Shown one piece after another: positions 37,212 to 44,373 of a DNA stretch of 51,285 nucleotides (positions within the stretch are counted from its first letter, which is position 1; each line of letters begins with the position of its first letter). Source of the stretch: Lachnospiraceae bacterium (lineage in GTDB: Bacteria; Bacillota; Clostridia; Lachnospirales; Lachnospiraceae). The DNA lies in NCBI GenBank assembly GCA_017962225.1, contig JAGCVT010000067.1:1-51285 (forward strand). The letters run 5' to 3'. A program made the translations under genes and the position numbers. The notes under the pieces are model-generated. The model was not told the DNA's origin, did no database searches, and saw only the letters and a program-made list of their open reading frames with translations.

Positions 37212-38765
37212 ATGATTAAAATCGGTGAACTTATCGGCAGATACAGGGTGGAAGAAGAAATAGGAAGTGGCGGTATGTCCAAAGTTTATAAGGTAAAAGA
37301 CATGCGCGTCGGTACATATCTTGCAATGAAAGAAATCCTCATAAAAAACGATTCCTTTTTGAATGCCGGATATGCCGAGGCTTTTGTTTTAAAAAATGTT
37401 AATCACCCTGCACTGCCAAGAATAGTGGATATTATAAGAAGTGAAAATTCATACTGCGTTGTGATGGATTTTATCGACGGATGCGATCTTAAAGAATATG
37501 TGAAAAACCATGGCGGTTTCGATGAAAGCGAAGTTGCGAAAATCGGGGAAACGATTCTTGACTGCCTGATTTTTCTTCACTCGAAAAAGATACTTTACCG
37601 TGATTTAAAACCGTCCAACATCATGCTTACAAAGAATAACGAAATTAAGTTAATAGATTTCGGTATATCTTTTTCTTTTGATGAAAAAAATACATTTAAT
37701 CAAAGGGCGAGCAAATGCTTTGCACCTCCCGAACAGCTCTTGGGAAAAGAGGCGGGAGTTTCGGGAGACATTTATTCTTTGGGTGCGACGCTTAAGTACA
37801 TATTAAAAGACGAGCCGTCGCCGGGAATGATTTGTTTTTTGAACAAGTGTCTTAAAAACAATCCCTACGAAAGATATAAAAGCGCCTCCACAGCGTTAAA
37901 AGCGTTAAACCGCATAAAAGAAATAAATGAAAAAGAAGTTAAAAGATTAAAGAGAATTGTTCATAAAAACTTTTTCTTTTTTATGATGTTTGTTTTATCG
38001 GTAACGGGAATTTTTCTATGTGAGATAGTCAGAAAAAATAAAACCGAATATGAAACACTTATAAAGTCTGCATGCGAGTCGCCTGATTCGGATGTAAGAA
38101 AAGAAAACCTCATAAAACTGATTGAAAAGAAACCCTCGGGTGAATGGTATCTGAGGCTGTTTGATGAATTTAAAAACGATTACGTATTTGAGGATTCGGA
38201 AGCGAAAGAAGCAGAGCAGATGCTTGAGAGGGATGCGGCAAAAATAAAAGAAGAAGATTATAAAAAAATCTGCGAAGCACTCGGAAGATTGTATCTATTT
38301 TATTACAAAGATTCGGGTGATGAAAATGAAAATTATCTTCGTGCTGCATACTGGTTTGACAAGGTTACATTAAACGAAGACGAAAGAGATGTTTATTCGA
38401 GAATCGGACATTTTTTAACTGATATTCAACCGATGATTCTTGAAGGAAAAGACGGCGGAATGTATGCGAAATATTATTCGGATCTTAATGAGATTTTATG
38501 CGGCGTTTCCGAAAAGGAAAGTGTTGTAAAAACGGAAGTATATTCACTGTATGCGGACTCAATTCTTTTATACGGAGCGGATTTTTACAGGGAAGGAATA
38601 AGCATTGATGGAATGAGAAAAAATCTCGAAGACACGGAAAAGTTTTTAAATGAAGGAAACGGCGGAAGAGAATTTGAAAAGGAAAAAGAGGGTATTTTAA
38701 AAAGGGTAAAAGAAGCAAAAGAGGAGCTTGATTATGTTGAAAGATATTTTGACTGCAAATATTGA
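37212..38765 (+). CDS. Transmembrane Hanks-type Ser/Thr protein kinase
   Basis: The 517-aa protein has a kinase domain at ~10-235: glycine loop GSGGMSKVYK, Lys40 (AMKE), catalytic YRDLKPSN (Asp131), and DFG (Asp149). All catalytic residues are present, so it should be active. A basic juxtamembrane stretch and one membrane helix (~254-275, FFFFMMFVLSVTGIFLCEIV) follow. The outside part (~276-517) is helical, Glu/Lys-rich and TPR-like. PASTA repeats, standard for wall-sensing PrkC/PknB kinases, are absent, so the ligand differs. No phosphatase lies nearby. It overlaps the small membrane gene downstream by 32 nt. Confidence 0.9.
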   Translation: MIKIGELIGRYRVEEEIGSGGMSKVYKVKDMRVGTYLAMKEILIKNDSFLNAGYAEAFVLKNVNHPALPRIVDIIRSENSYCVVMDFIDGCDLKEYVKNHGGFDESEVAKIGETILDCLIFLHSKKILYRDLKPSNIMLTKNNEIKLIDFGISFSFDEKNTFNQRASKCFAPPEQLLGKEAGVSGDIYSLGATLKYILKDEPSPGMICFLNKCLKNNPYERYKSASTALKALNRIKEINEKEVKRLKRIVHKNFFFFMMFVLSVTGIFLCEIVRKNKTEYETLIKSACESPDSDVRKENLIKLIEKKPSGEWYLRLFDEFKNDYVFEDSEAKEAEQMLERDAAKIKEEDYKKICEALGRLYLFYYKDSGDENENYLRAAYWFDKVTLNEDERDVYSRIGHFLTDIQPMILEGKDGGMYAKYYSDLNEILCGVSEKESVVKTEVYSLYADSILLYGADFYREGISIDGMRKNLEDTEKFLNEGNGGREFEKEKEGILKRVKEAKEELDYVERYFDCKY

Positions 38766-38919
38766 TTTTATTGAAATAATTTTTGTAGCGCTCTCGGTTG
38801 TATCCGCGTTTCTTTTTACATATTATTTTTTCACTCAAAAAAGTGCGAGGGCTTTTTTACGATTATTAAAAATACAGAAGGTAAAGAGGAGAGCAAAGAA
38901 TGAAAAGAAACAGGTCTGA
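38734..38919 (+). CDS. Small single-pass membrane protein in the kinase cassette
   Basis: The 61-aa frame starts at ATG 38734 with GAGGAG at 38721-38726 inside the kinase gene. One hydrophobic helix (~12-32, FIEIIFVALSVVSAFLFTYYFF) is followed by a strongly basic tail (KIQKVKRRAKNEKKQ). It overlaps the kinase end by 32 nt and the next gene by 20 nt, a dense arrangement that supports real translation. No family is recognised. Kinase accessory subunit is a guess from position. Confidence 0.6.
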   Translation: MLKDILTANIDFIEIIFVALSVVSAFLFTYYFFTQKSARAFLRLLKIQKVKRRAKNEKKQV

Positions 38920-39889
38920 TAAAACAATAATTTTCTTTTTAGGCATGACTGTCTTTTTAATTCTTTTATGCTTTTGTTTTCGCATACACGCATTGGGGGA
39001 AGAAAAAGATATTAATCCGCCGGAAATTAAAGTCGAAATAACCGATGCAGGCAAAGAGTTTACTTCGAATGTCAGGAAAGCCACCATCATTATTACGGAC
39101 GACAAAATGAAGGGTGAAATAAAAAAGGAATATGTTTTTAAAGAAGGAAAGGACAGTTTTCATATAAGCATAAAAGATGCGGCGGGAAATGAAAGCATTT
39201 ACAGGAGTGATGTTTATGTGCAGGACTATACTGCGCCTTTAGAAAAAACCGAAGGAATTTCTGACGGTCAGATTATAAACGAAGAACTGGATGTAAGAAT
39301 ATTTGCAATCGAAGAATGGCTTGATGAAGAAAAATCGTTCGTTACGATAACCGGCCAAAACAGTTATGATGAATATAAATATTTTTTTGAAGAAAACAAT
39401 ATAAGCATTTATGATGACGGCAGTTTTAAGGACGACTGTTATTCCATGAGGATTTTTTTATCGGACAAAGCCGGAAATACGTGCGAGCGGAATATTGATT
39501 TTACGATAAACAGAGACGGCTCCTTATTTGAAGTAGATAAAAGAAACAAAGAAATAATCGGCAGCGTTACGGATGATATAAAAGATTTTTATATTTTGGA
39601 AAAGAATTTAAGCAGAGTCGATACAGACAATGCAAGAATTCTTTTTGCCTTTAATGCCAGGGCCGTGGATTTAAAGATAGGCAGGGATTACCGCATTGAA
39701 GAGAAAAAGGACGCTGACGGGTATACTTACACATATATCTTTCATGATGAATTATTTAAAAAAGACGGTATATATACGATTTCACTGTCTACGAGGGATG
39801 AGGCGGGGAATGTGAACGACACGAGATTATCGAAAGAATCCGATGAAATCAGATTTGCGGTAAAAAAGCGCCTTAGACTGCAAAAATAA
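38900..39889 (+). CDS. Exported Ig-like repeat protein in the kinase cassette
   Basis: The 329-aa protein has a basic N-terminus and a hydrophobic helix (~8-30, TIIFFLGMTVFLILLCFCF), then HALGEEK, which could be a signal peptide or membrane anchor. The external part has three stretches with the D-x-A-G-N turn (IKDAAGNES, LSDKAGNTC, TRDEAGNVN), typical of bacterial Ig-like/Big modules about 85-130 residues apart. GAGGAG precedes the ATG, inside the small membrane gene. It has no LPXTG or lipobox. I infer a surface partner or ligand-binding subunit for the kinase. Confidence 0.75.
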   Translation: MKRNRSDKTIIFFLGMTVFLILLCFCFRIHALGEEKDINPPEIKVEITDAGKEFTSNVRKATIIITDDKMKGEIKKEYVFKEGKDSFHISIKDAAGNESIYRSDVYVQDYTAPLEKTEGISDGQIINEELDVRIFAIEEWLDEEKSFVTITGQNSYDEYKYFFEENNISIYDDGSFKDDCYSMRIFLSDKAGNTCERNIDFTINRDGSLFEVDKRNKEIIGSVTDDIKDFYILEKNLSRVDTDNARILFAFNARAVDLKIGRDYRIEEKKDADGYTYTYIFHDELFKKDGIYTISLSTRDEAGNVNDTRLSKESDEIRFAVKKRLRLQK

Positions 39890-39896
39890 AAAATAA

Positions 39897-39925
39897 TTGC
39901 ATTAAAAAACAAATAAAAATATAAT
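39897..39925 (+). promoter_or_regulatory. Promoter for ddh
   Basis: TTGCAT (39897-39902), a 17-nt spacer and a perfect TATAAT (39920-39925) give a start near 39932, 28 nt before the ddh ATG. Confidence 0.75.
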
Positions 39926-39959
39926 GTATTCGTATGTAATTTATAAGGAGGCTTTATTT

Positions 39960-40946
39960 ATGAGCATCAGAATAGGTATTATCGGATATGGTAATTTGGG
40001 ACGCGGAGTTGAGTGCGCCATTAAGCAGAACAAGGATATGGAACTTGTGGCAGTGTTCACAAGAAGAGATCCCGAGAGCGTAAAAATTCTTACTGAAAGC
40101 GCTAAGGTTGTTAACGTAGCGGATATCGCAGACTGGGCAGACAGGATTGATGTTGCAATCATCTGCGGCGGTTCTGCAACGGATTTGCCCAAGCAGACTC
40201 CCGAGTACTCAAAGTACTTCAACTGTATAGATTCATTTGATACACATGCAAAGATTCCCGAGCATTTCGAGAATGTAAATAAGGTATGTCTTGAGAACGA
40301 AAAGGTTTCCATCATTTCAATCGGCTGGGATCCCGGTCTTTTCTCGCTCAACAGACTTATCGGCAATGCAATCCTTACAAACGGCAAGGATTACACATTC
40401 TGGGGCAAGGGCGTAAGCCAGGGACATTCGGATGCTGTAAGAAGAATTAAAGGCGTTAAGAATGCAAAGCAGTACACAATCCCTGTAGAGTCAGCCCTTG
40501 AAAGTGTAAGAAACGGTGAAAACCCTGAACTTACTACCAGACAGAAACACACAAGAGAGTGCTTCGTAGTTCTTGAAGAAGGTGCAGACGCAAAGGCTGT
40601 TGAGCAGGAAATCGTTACAATGCCCAACTACTTTGCTGACTATGATACAACAGTTCATTTCATCAGCGAGGAAGAATTCAATGCAAACCATTCAGGTATT
40701 CCTCACGGCGGATTTGTTTTAAGAAGCGGCAAGACAGGCTGGAACGAAGAAACAAATCACATGATGGAATTCTCACTTAAACTCGAGTCCAACCCCGAGT
40801 TTACAGCATGCGTTCTTACTGCATACGCAAGAGCCGCTTACAGACTTGCTGCAAAGAAAGAATTCGGCTGCAAAACAATATTTGATGTAGCACCCGCACT
40901 CCTTATGGAAAAAGAGGGCGCAGAATTAAGAAAGACACTTCTTTAA
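39960..40946 (+). CDS. ddh: meso-Diaminopimelate dehydrogenase
   Basis: Ddh makes meso-DAP directly from tetrahydrodipicolinate with NADPH and ammonia, for peptidoglycan and lysine. The start is ATG 39960 with AAGGAGG at 39945-39951; the frame from 39924 lies over the promoter. The product is 328 aa, normal length. NADPH binding begins IRIGIIGYGNLGRGVECAI and continues VFTRRDPES. Substrate motifs are CGGSATDLPKQTPEYSKYFNCIDSFDTHA, SIGWDPGLFSLNRL, FWGKGVSQGHSDAVRRIKGV, and HGGFVLRSG. It is probably followed by lgt on the same transcript (28-nt gap). Confidence 0.95.
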   Translation: MSIRIGIIGYGNLGRGVECAIKQNKDMELVAVFTRRDPESVKILTESAKVVNVADIADWADRIDVAIICGGSATDLPKQTPEYSKYFNCIDSFDTHAKIPEHFENVNKVCLENEKVSIISIGWDPGLFSLNRLIGNAILTNGKDYTFWGKGVSQGHSDAVRRIKGVKNAKQYTIPVESALESVRNGENPELTTRQKHTRECFVVLEEGADAKAVEQEIVTMPNYFADYDTTVHFISEEEFNANHSGIPHGGFVLRSGKTGWNEETNHMMEFSLKLESNPEFTACVLTAYARAAYRLAAKKEFGCKTIFDVAPALLMEKEGAELRKTLL

Positions 40947-40973
40947 TTCGTTTTTAAAAGAAAGAAAAAAATT

Positions 40974-41786
40974 ATGCATAACGACTTATTAACTATAGGA
41001 AAATTTACTCTTCACGGATATTCGGTAATGATAGCTTTAGGCTTTATCATTGCTATGGCACTCTGCCTTTTAAGAGCAAAAAAGAAAAACATGGACGGAG
41101 ACGTGATTACCGATATCGGACTTGTCGGTGTTATTGCGGGCTTCCTCGGCGCGAAAATCCTTTACATCATAGTAAGCTATAAGGAACTTTTTGCTAACCC
41201 TAAGAACGTAATCGGTTTCCCTCAGATTTTCTCGGGATTTGTTGCTTACGGCGGAATTATTTTCGGCTTCCTTGGAATTTTTATTTATTCAAGGATTAAA
41301 AAGATCAATGCGGCCGAATATCTTGATTTTACGATTCCTTTTATCGCCATGATTCAGGGATTCGGACGTATCGGATGTTTCCTTGCAGGCTGCTGCTACG
41401 GCGGACCTACGGATTCTTTCTTAGGCGTTACATTCCCCTCACCTCATCAGATGGCAGGCATAAAGGTATGGCCCACACAGCTTTTCTCGGCAGCAGGCGA
41501 TTTTGCAATCTGTGGAATCCTTCTTCTGTTTTCTACGAAAAACAAGAAAAACGGAAATGTCTGTGTTCTTTATGCAATTCTTTACGCTGTGGGAAGATTC
41601 GCAGTTGAATTCTTCAGAGCAGACGAAAGAGGCTTTATTGCACTTGGCAATTTTTCATTATCCACATCTCAGTTTATTTCACTTCTTATTTTACCTGTTG
41701 CAATAGGAGTTGGTATATTAATCAATCTGCCTAAGGAAAGCAAGAAGAAAGACGAAGTTAAGGAAGATGAAGAAAAACAGGACTAA
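40974..41786 (+). CDS. lgt: Prolipoprotein diacylglyceryl transferase family protein (altered active site)
   Basis: The 270-aa protein has about seven membrane helices and an Lgt layout, beginning with a periplasmic-type FTLHGYSVMIALGFIIA. The signature region at 131-147 reads GRIGCFLAGCCYGGPTD, where E. coli-type Lgt has GRIGNFINGELxG. Arg132 remains, but the Asn and Glu positions are Cys and the loop is Cys-rich. The catalytic-His segment FHGGLIG reads AYGGIIFG, with Tyr for His. This variant is seen in clostridial Lgt-family members. Its start has only an A-rich leader. Its end overlaps a lipoprotein gene by 20 nt, which fits a role in lipid modification. Confidence 0.82.
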   Translation: MHNDLLTIGKFTLHGYSVMIALGFIIAMALCLLRAKKKNMDGDVITDIGLVGVIAGFLGAKILYIIVSYKELFANPKNVIGFPQIFSGFVAYGGIIFGFLGIFIYSRIKKINAAEYLDFTIPFIAMIQGFGRIGCFLAGCCYGGPTDSFLGVTFPSPHQMAGIKVWPTQLFSAAGDFAICGILLLFSTKNKKNGNVCVLYAILYAVGRFAVEFFRADERGFIALGNFSLSTSQFISLLILPVAIGVGILINLPKESKKKDEVKEDEEKQD

Positions 41787-42723
41787 CGGATTACTCATAA
41801 AAGCAGTATTTATAATTTTAATGCCTGCGTTTGTTTTATTATCGGGCTGCGAACCGTCAGGGAAAGCAGATGATACAACCACGGTTGTGTGTACGGTTTT
41901 TCCGATTTATGACTGGACGAGAGAAATTACCAAAGACTGCGAAGATATAAACGTGATTCTTTTAGAAGATGACGGTACGGATATGCATTCGTTCCAGCCT
42001 GCGGTAAAAGATCTGGTTGATATCGAAGACTGTGATGTCTTTATTTATATCGGCGGCGAATCCGAGGAATGGGCTAAAGAATACTCCGAGAAACATCCGA
42101 GCAGCAAAAGAACGGATATTTGTCTGATGGATGAAATCTCAGGCGATATACTTATAGAAAATGACGAAGGCATTATTGTGACCGAAGAAGAGGAAGAAGA
42201 AGCATACGATGAGCACATATGGCTTTCTCTTAAAAGAAGTATAAAATGTGTCGACGTTATCGGCGGTACATTAAAGGATAAAACTTCCGATTCGTCAAAG
42301 ATAGAAAGTAATTTAACTTCCTATGAAGAAAAACTTTCTTCGCTTGATAAAGAATACGAAGAATATTTCTCGGCTAATCCCCGTACTCTTATAATTGCGG
42401 ACAGATTTCCTTTCAGATATCTCGCAGAAGATTACGGCTTTGGATATATGGCAGCATTTCCCGGCTGCAGCGCCGAGAGCAGTATTTCATTTGTTCCCGT
42501 AGTTGAACTTTCCGAAGGACTTAAAAACAATGACGGAAATGTAGTGTTCATTACCGAAAGCGGAGACATGAGTCTTGCGGAAACTGTTATCGAACAGTCG
42601 GGCAAAGATGCTATAGTAGTAATTATTGATTCGCTTCAGTGCGTTAGTTTAAAGAAAATAGAAGAAGGCGCGACATATTATTCGCTGATGAAGAGTAATC
42701 TTGATGCGCTTAAGCAGGAATAG
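41767..42723 (+). CDS. Metal ABC transporter substrate-binding lipoprotein (ZnuA/AdcA/TroA cluster A-I)
   Basis: The 318-aa protein has an N-terminal signal with lipobox LLSGC (Cys near 28). The cluster A-I fold is shown by CTVFPIYDWTREI, ligand His74 (MHSFQP), and His150 (YDEHIWLSLK) after an acidic run (VTEEEEEEAYDEH). At the third ligand position it has ADRFPFRYLAEDYGF (Asp212) where ZnuA has His, closer to the Glu/Asp of PsaA-type manganese binders. Metal identity is therefore uncertain (Mn, Zn or Fe). It starts within lgt and is followed by ATPase and permease genes. Confidence 0.88.
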   Translation: MKKNRTNGLLIKAVFIILMPAFVLLSGCEPSGKADDTTTVVCTVFPIYDWTREITKDCEDINVILLEDDGTDMHSFQPAVKDLVDIEDCDVFIYIGGESEEWAKEYSEKHPSSKRTDICLMDEISGDILIENDEGIIVTEEEEEEAYDEHIWLSLKRSIKCVDVIGGTLKDKTSDSSKIESNLTSYEEKLSSLDKEYEEYFSANPRTLIIADRFPFRYLAEDYGFGYMAAFPGCSAESSISFVPVVELSEGLKNNDGNVVFITESGDMSLAETVIEQSGKDAIVVIIDSLQCVSLKKIEEGATYYSLMKSNLDALKQE

Positions 42724-42731
42724 GATTTAAA

Positions 42732-43421
42732 ATGGCACAGATTAAAGGTGTCGACGTTTCTGTCGGATATGAAAAAAGAATAGTTGCCGGCAATATCAAT
42801 TTCGAAATCAACGAAGGTGATTACCTTTATATTGTCGGAGAAAACGGTTCCGGTAAATCCACACTTATGAAGTGTATTTTAGGACTTGAAAAGGTTGTGG
42901 GCGGAAGCATAGTATACGGTGACAATCTTAAGCAGAAAGAAATCGGTTATCTTCCCCAGCAGACTTTTATCCAGAGAGATTTTCCCGCGACCGTGTACGA
43001 AATAGTACTTTCGGGATGCCTTAACGGATTGGGATGGCGTCCTTTTTTCGGTAAAAAAGAAAAGAACATGGCGATGGAAGCCATGAGAAAACTTGAAATA
43101 ACCGATCTTGCTAAACGTTCATATCCCGAGCTTTCGGGCGGACAGCAGCAAAGAGTTTTACTTGCGAGAGCACTCTGTGCTACAAGCAAGGCACTTCTTT
43201 TAGACGAGCCTGTTGCGGGTCTTGATCCTTACGCACAGGAGCAGCTCTATGCTCTCATATACAAAATCAACAAAGAAGAAAAAACAACGATAATAATGGT
43301 ATCGCATGATCTTGAAGCAGCCAAGAAATATGCAACACACATTCTGCACATCGGCAAAGAGAAATGCGTATTCTGTACCAAGCATGAATTTATCAAGGAG
43401 AACGGTGGATGTCTGTTTTAA
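42732..43421 (+). CDS. znuC: Metal ABC transporter ATP-binding protein
   Basis: The 229-aa ATPase powers uptake with the permease at 43409. Walker A is GENGSGKST, the Q-loop is GYLPQQ, the ABC signature is LSGGQQQRVLLARAL, and Walker B is ALLLDEPVAGLD, with the switch His in MVSHD. Length is normal. The stop overlaps the permease start by 13 nt, so the proteins are made together. The symbol names the family, not proven zinc specificity. Confidence 0.93.
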   Translation: MAQIKGVDVSVGYEKRIVAGNINFEINEGDYLYIVGENGSGKSTLMKCILGLEKVVGGSIVYGDNLKQKEIGYLPQQTFIQRDFPATVYEIVLSGCLNGLGWRPFFGKKEKNMAMEAMRKLEITDLAKRSYPELSGGQQQRVLLARALCATSKALLLDEPVAGLDPYAQEQLYALIYKINKEEKTTIIMVSHDLEAAKKYATHILHIGKEKCVFCTKHEFIKENGGCLF

Positions 43422-44260
43422 CAGTTTTAGCTGAATATCTGTCCCGTTCCATGGTAAGAAATGCCCTGATAGTCGGAACGCTTATCGCTTTGTGCGCATC
43501 GCTTCTTGGAACGACCATTGTACTTAAGAGACTGTCTTTTATCGGAGACGGTCTTTCTCATGTTGCTTTCGGAGCGCTTTGTATTGCAACGGTATTTTCA
43601 ATTACCGATAAAATGATACTGGTGCTTCCGGTAACGATACTGGTTGCAATCATCCTCATGGGTTCAAACGACAAAAAGAAGATTAAGGGTGATGCGGCAA
43701 TTGCAATGCTTTCGGTCGGAGCGCTGGCTTTCGGTTATCTTCTTTTAAATATTGTACCCAATAAAAGAACGGCCAATCTTTCGGGAGACGTATGCTCAAC
43801 ACTGTTCGGATCGATGTCAATTTTGACATTATCAACCGGTGATGTTATTTTATGTATTGTTCTTTCAATTATTGTTGTAGCATTCTTTGTTATCTTTTAT
43901 CATCGTATCTTTTCGGTTACCTTTGATGAAAGCTTTGCATCGGCTACAGGTATAAGATGTAATTTATATAAGATTCTTTTATCAATAATAATTGCAGTTG
44001 TAATAGTACTCAGCATGCAGCTGGTTGGTTCGCTTCTGATATCCGCGTTAATTGTATTCCCTGTTTTATCGACGGAGAGAATCTTTAAAAGTTTCTTGTC
44101 CGTAGTTATCGCATCGGGCGTGGTCGGAGTTTTCTGTGCGGTTTCGGGAATCATTGCATCCATCATTCTTTCAACACCCATCGGTGCTACTGTTGTATGC
44201 ATTAATGTGATTGTTTTTGCCCTCTGCGTTATCATTGGTAAGTTTTTTGTTAAACACTGA
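43409..44260 (+). CDS. znuB: Metal ABC transporter permease (ABC-3 family)
   Basis: The 283-aa protein has about eight membrane helices and the ABC-3 core LIVGTLIALCASLLGTTIVLKRLSFIGDGLSHVAFGAL, which includes the conserved G-D-G-L-S-H-V-AF coupling motif. Helices near VLSMQLVGSLLISALIVFPVLSTERIFKSF complete the channel. It forms homodimers that import Mn2+ or Zn2+ delivered by the lipoprotein. Start ATG 43409 is inside the ATPase gene. A terminator-like hairpin lies about 50 nt after its end. Confidence 0.92.
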   Translation: MSVLTVLAEYLSRSMVRNALIVGTLIALCASLLGTTIVLKRLSFIGDGLSHVAFGALCIATVFSITDKMILVLPVTILVAIILMGSNDKKKIKGDAAIAMLSVGALAFGYLLLNIVPNKRTANLSGDVCSTLFGSMSILTLSTGDVILCIVLSIIVVAFFVIFYHRIFSVTFDESFASATGIRCNLYKILLSIIIAVVIVLSMQLVGSLLISALIVFPVLSTERIFKSFLSVVIASGVVGVFCAVSGIIASIILSTPIGATVVCINVIVFALCVIIGKFFVKH

Positions 44261-44276
44261 TTAAAATAATTTTTTC

Positions 44277-44305
44277 TTGCACCATAAGTTTTCAGGTGCT
44301 ATACT
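44277..44305 (+). promoter_or_regulatory. Promoter for typA
   Basis: TTGCAC (44277-44282), 17 nt and TATACT (44300-44305) predict a start near 44312, at the base of the hairpin described next. Confidence 0.6.
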
Positions 44306-44310
44306 CTCAA

Positions 44311-44340
44311 ACGGTGTGTTTTTAAAAACACGTCGTTTTT
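44311..44340 (+). terminator. Hairpin at the 5' end of the typA leader / end of the metal operon
   Basis: GTGTTTTT (44316-44323) pairs with AAAAACAC (44324-44331), extended outward by A-C-G and wobble pairs (44311-44315 with 44332-44336) and followed by T residues. It can terminate the upstream operon, but it also begins right at the predicted typA start, so it would sit at the 5' end of that mRNA. Confidence 0.6.
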
Positions 44341-44373
44341 ATTTTGTTTTGAATTTCCTATACGGAGGAGAAT

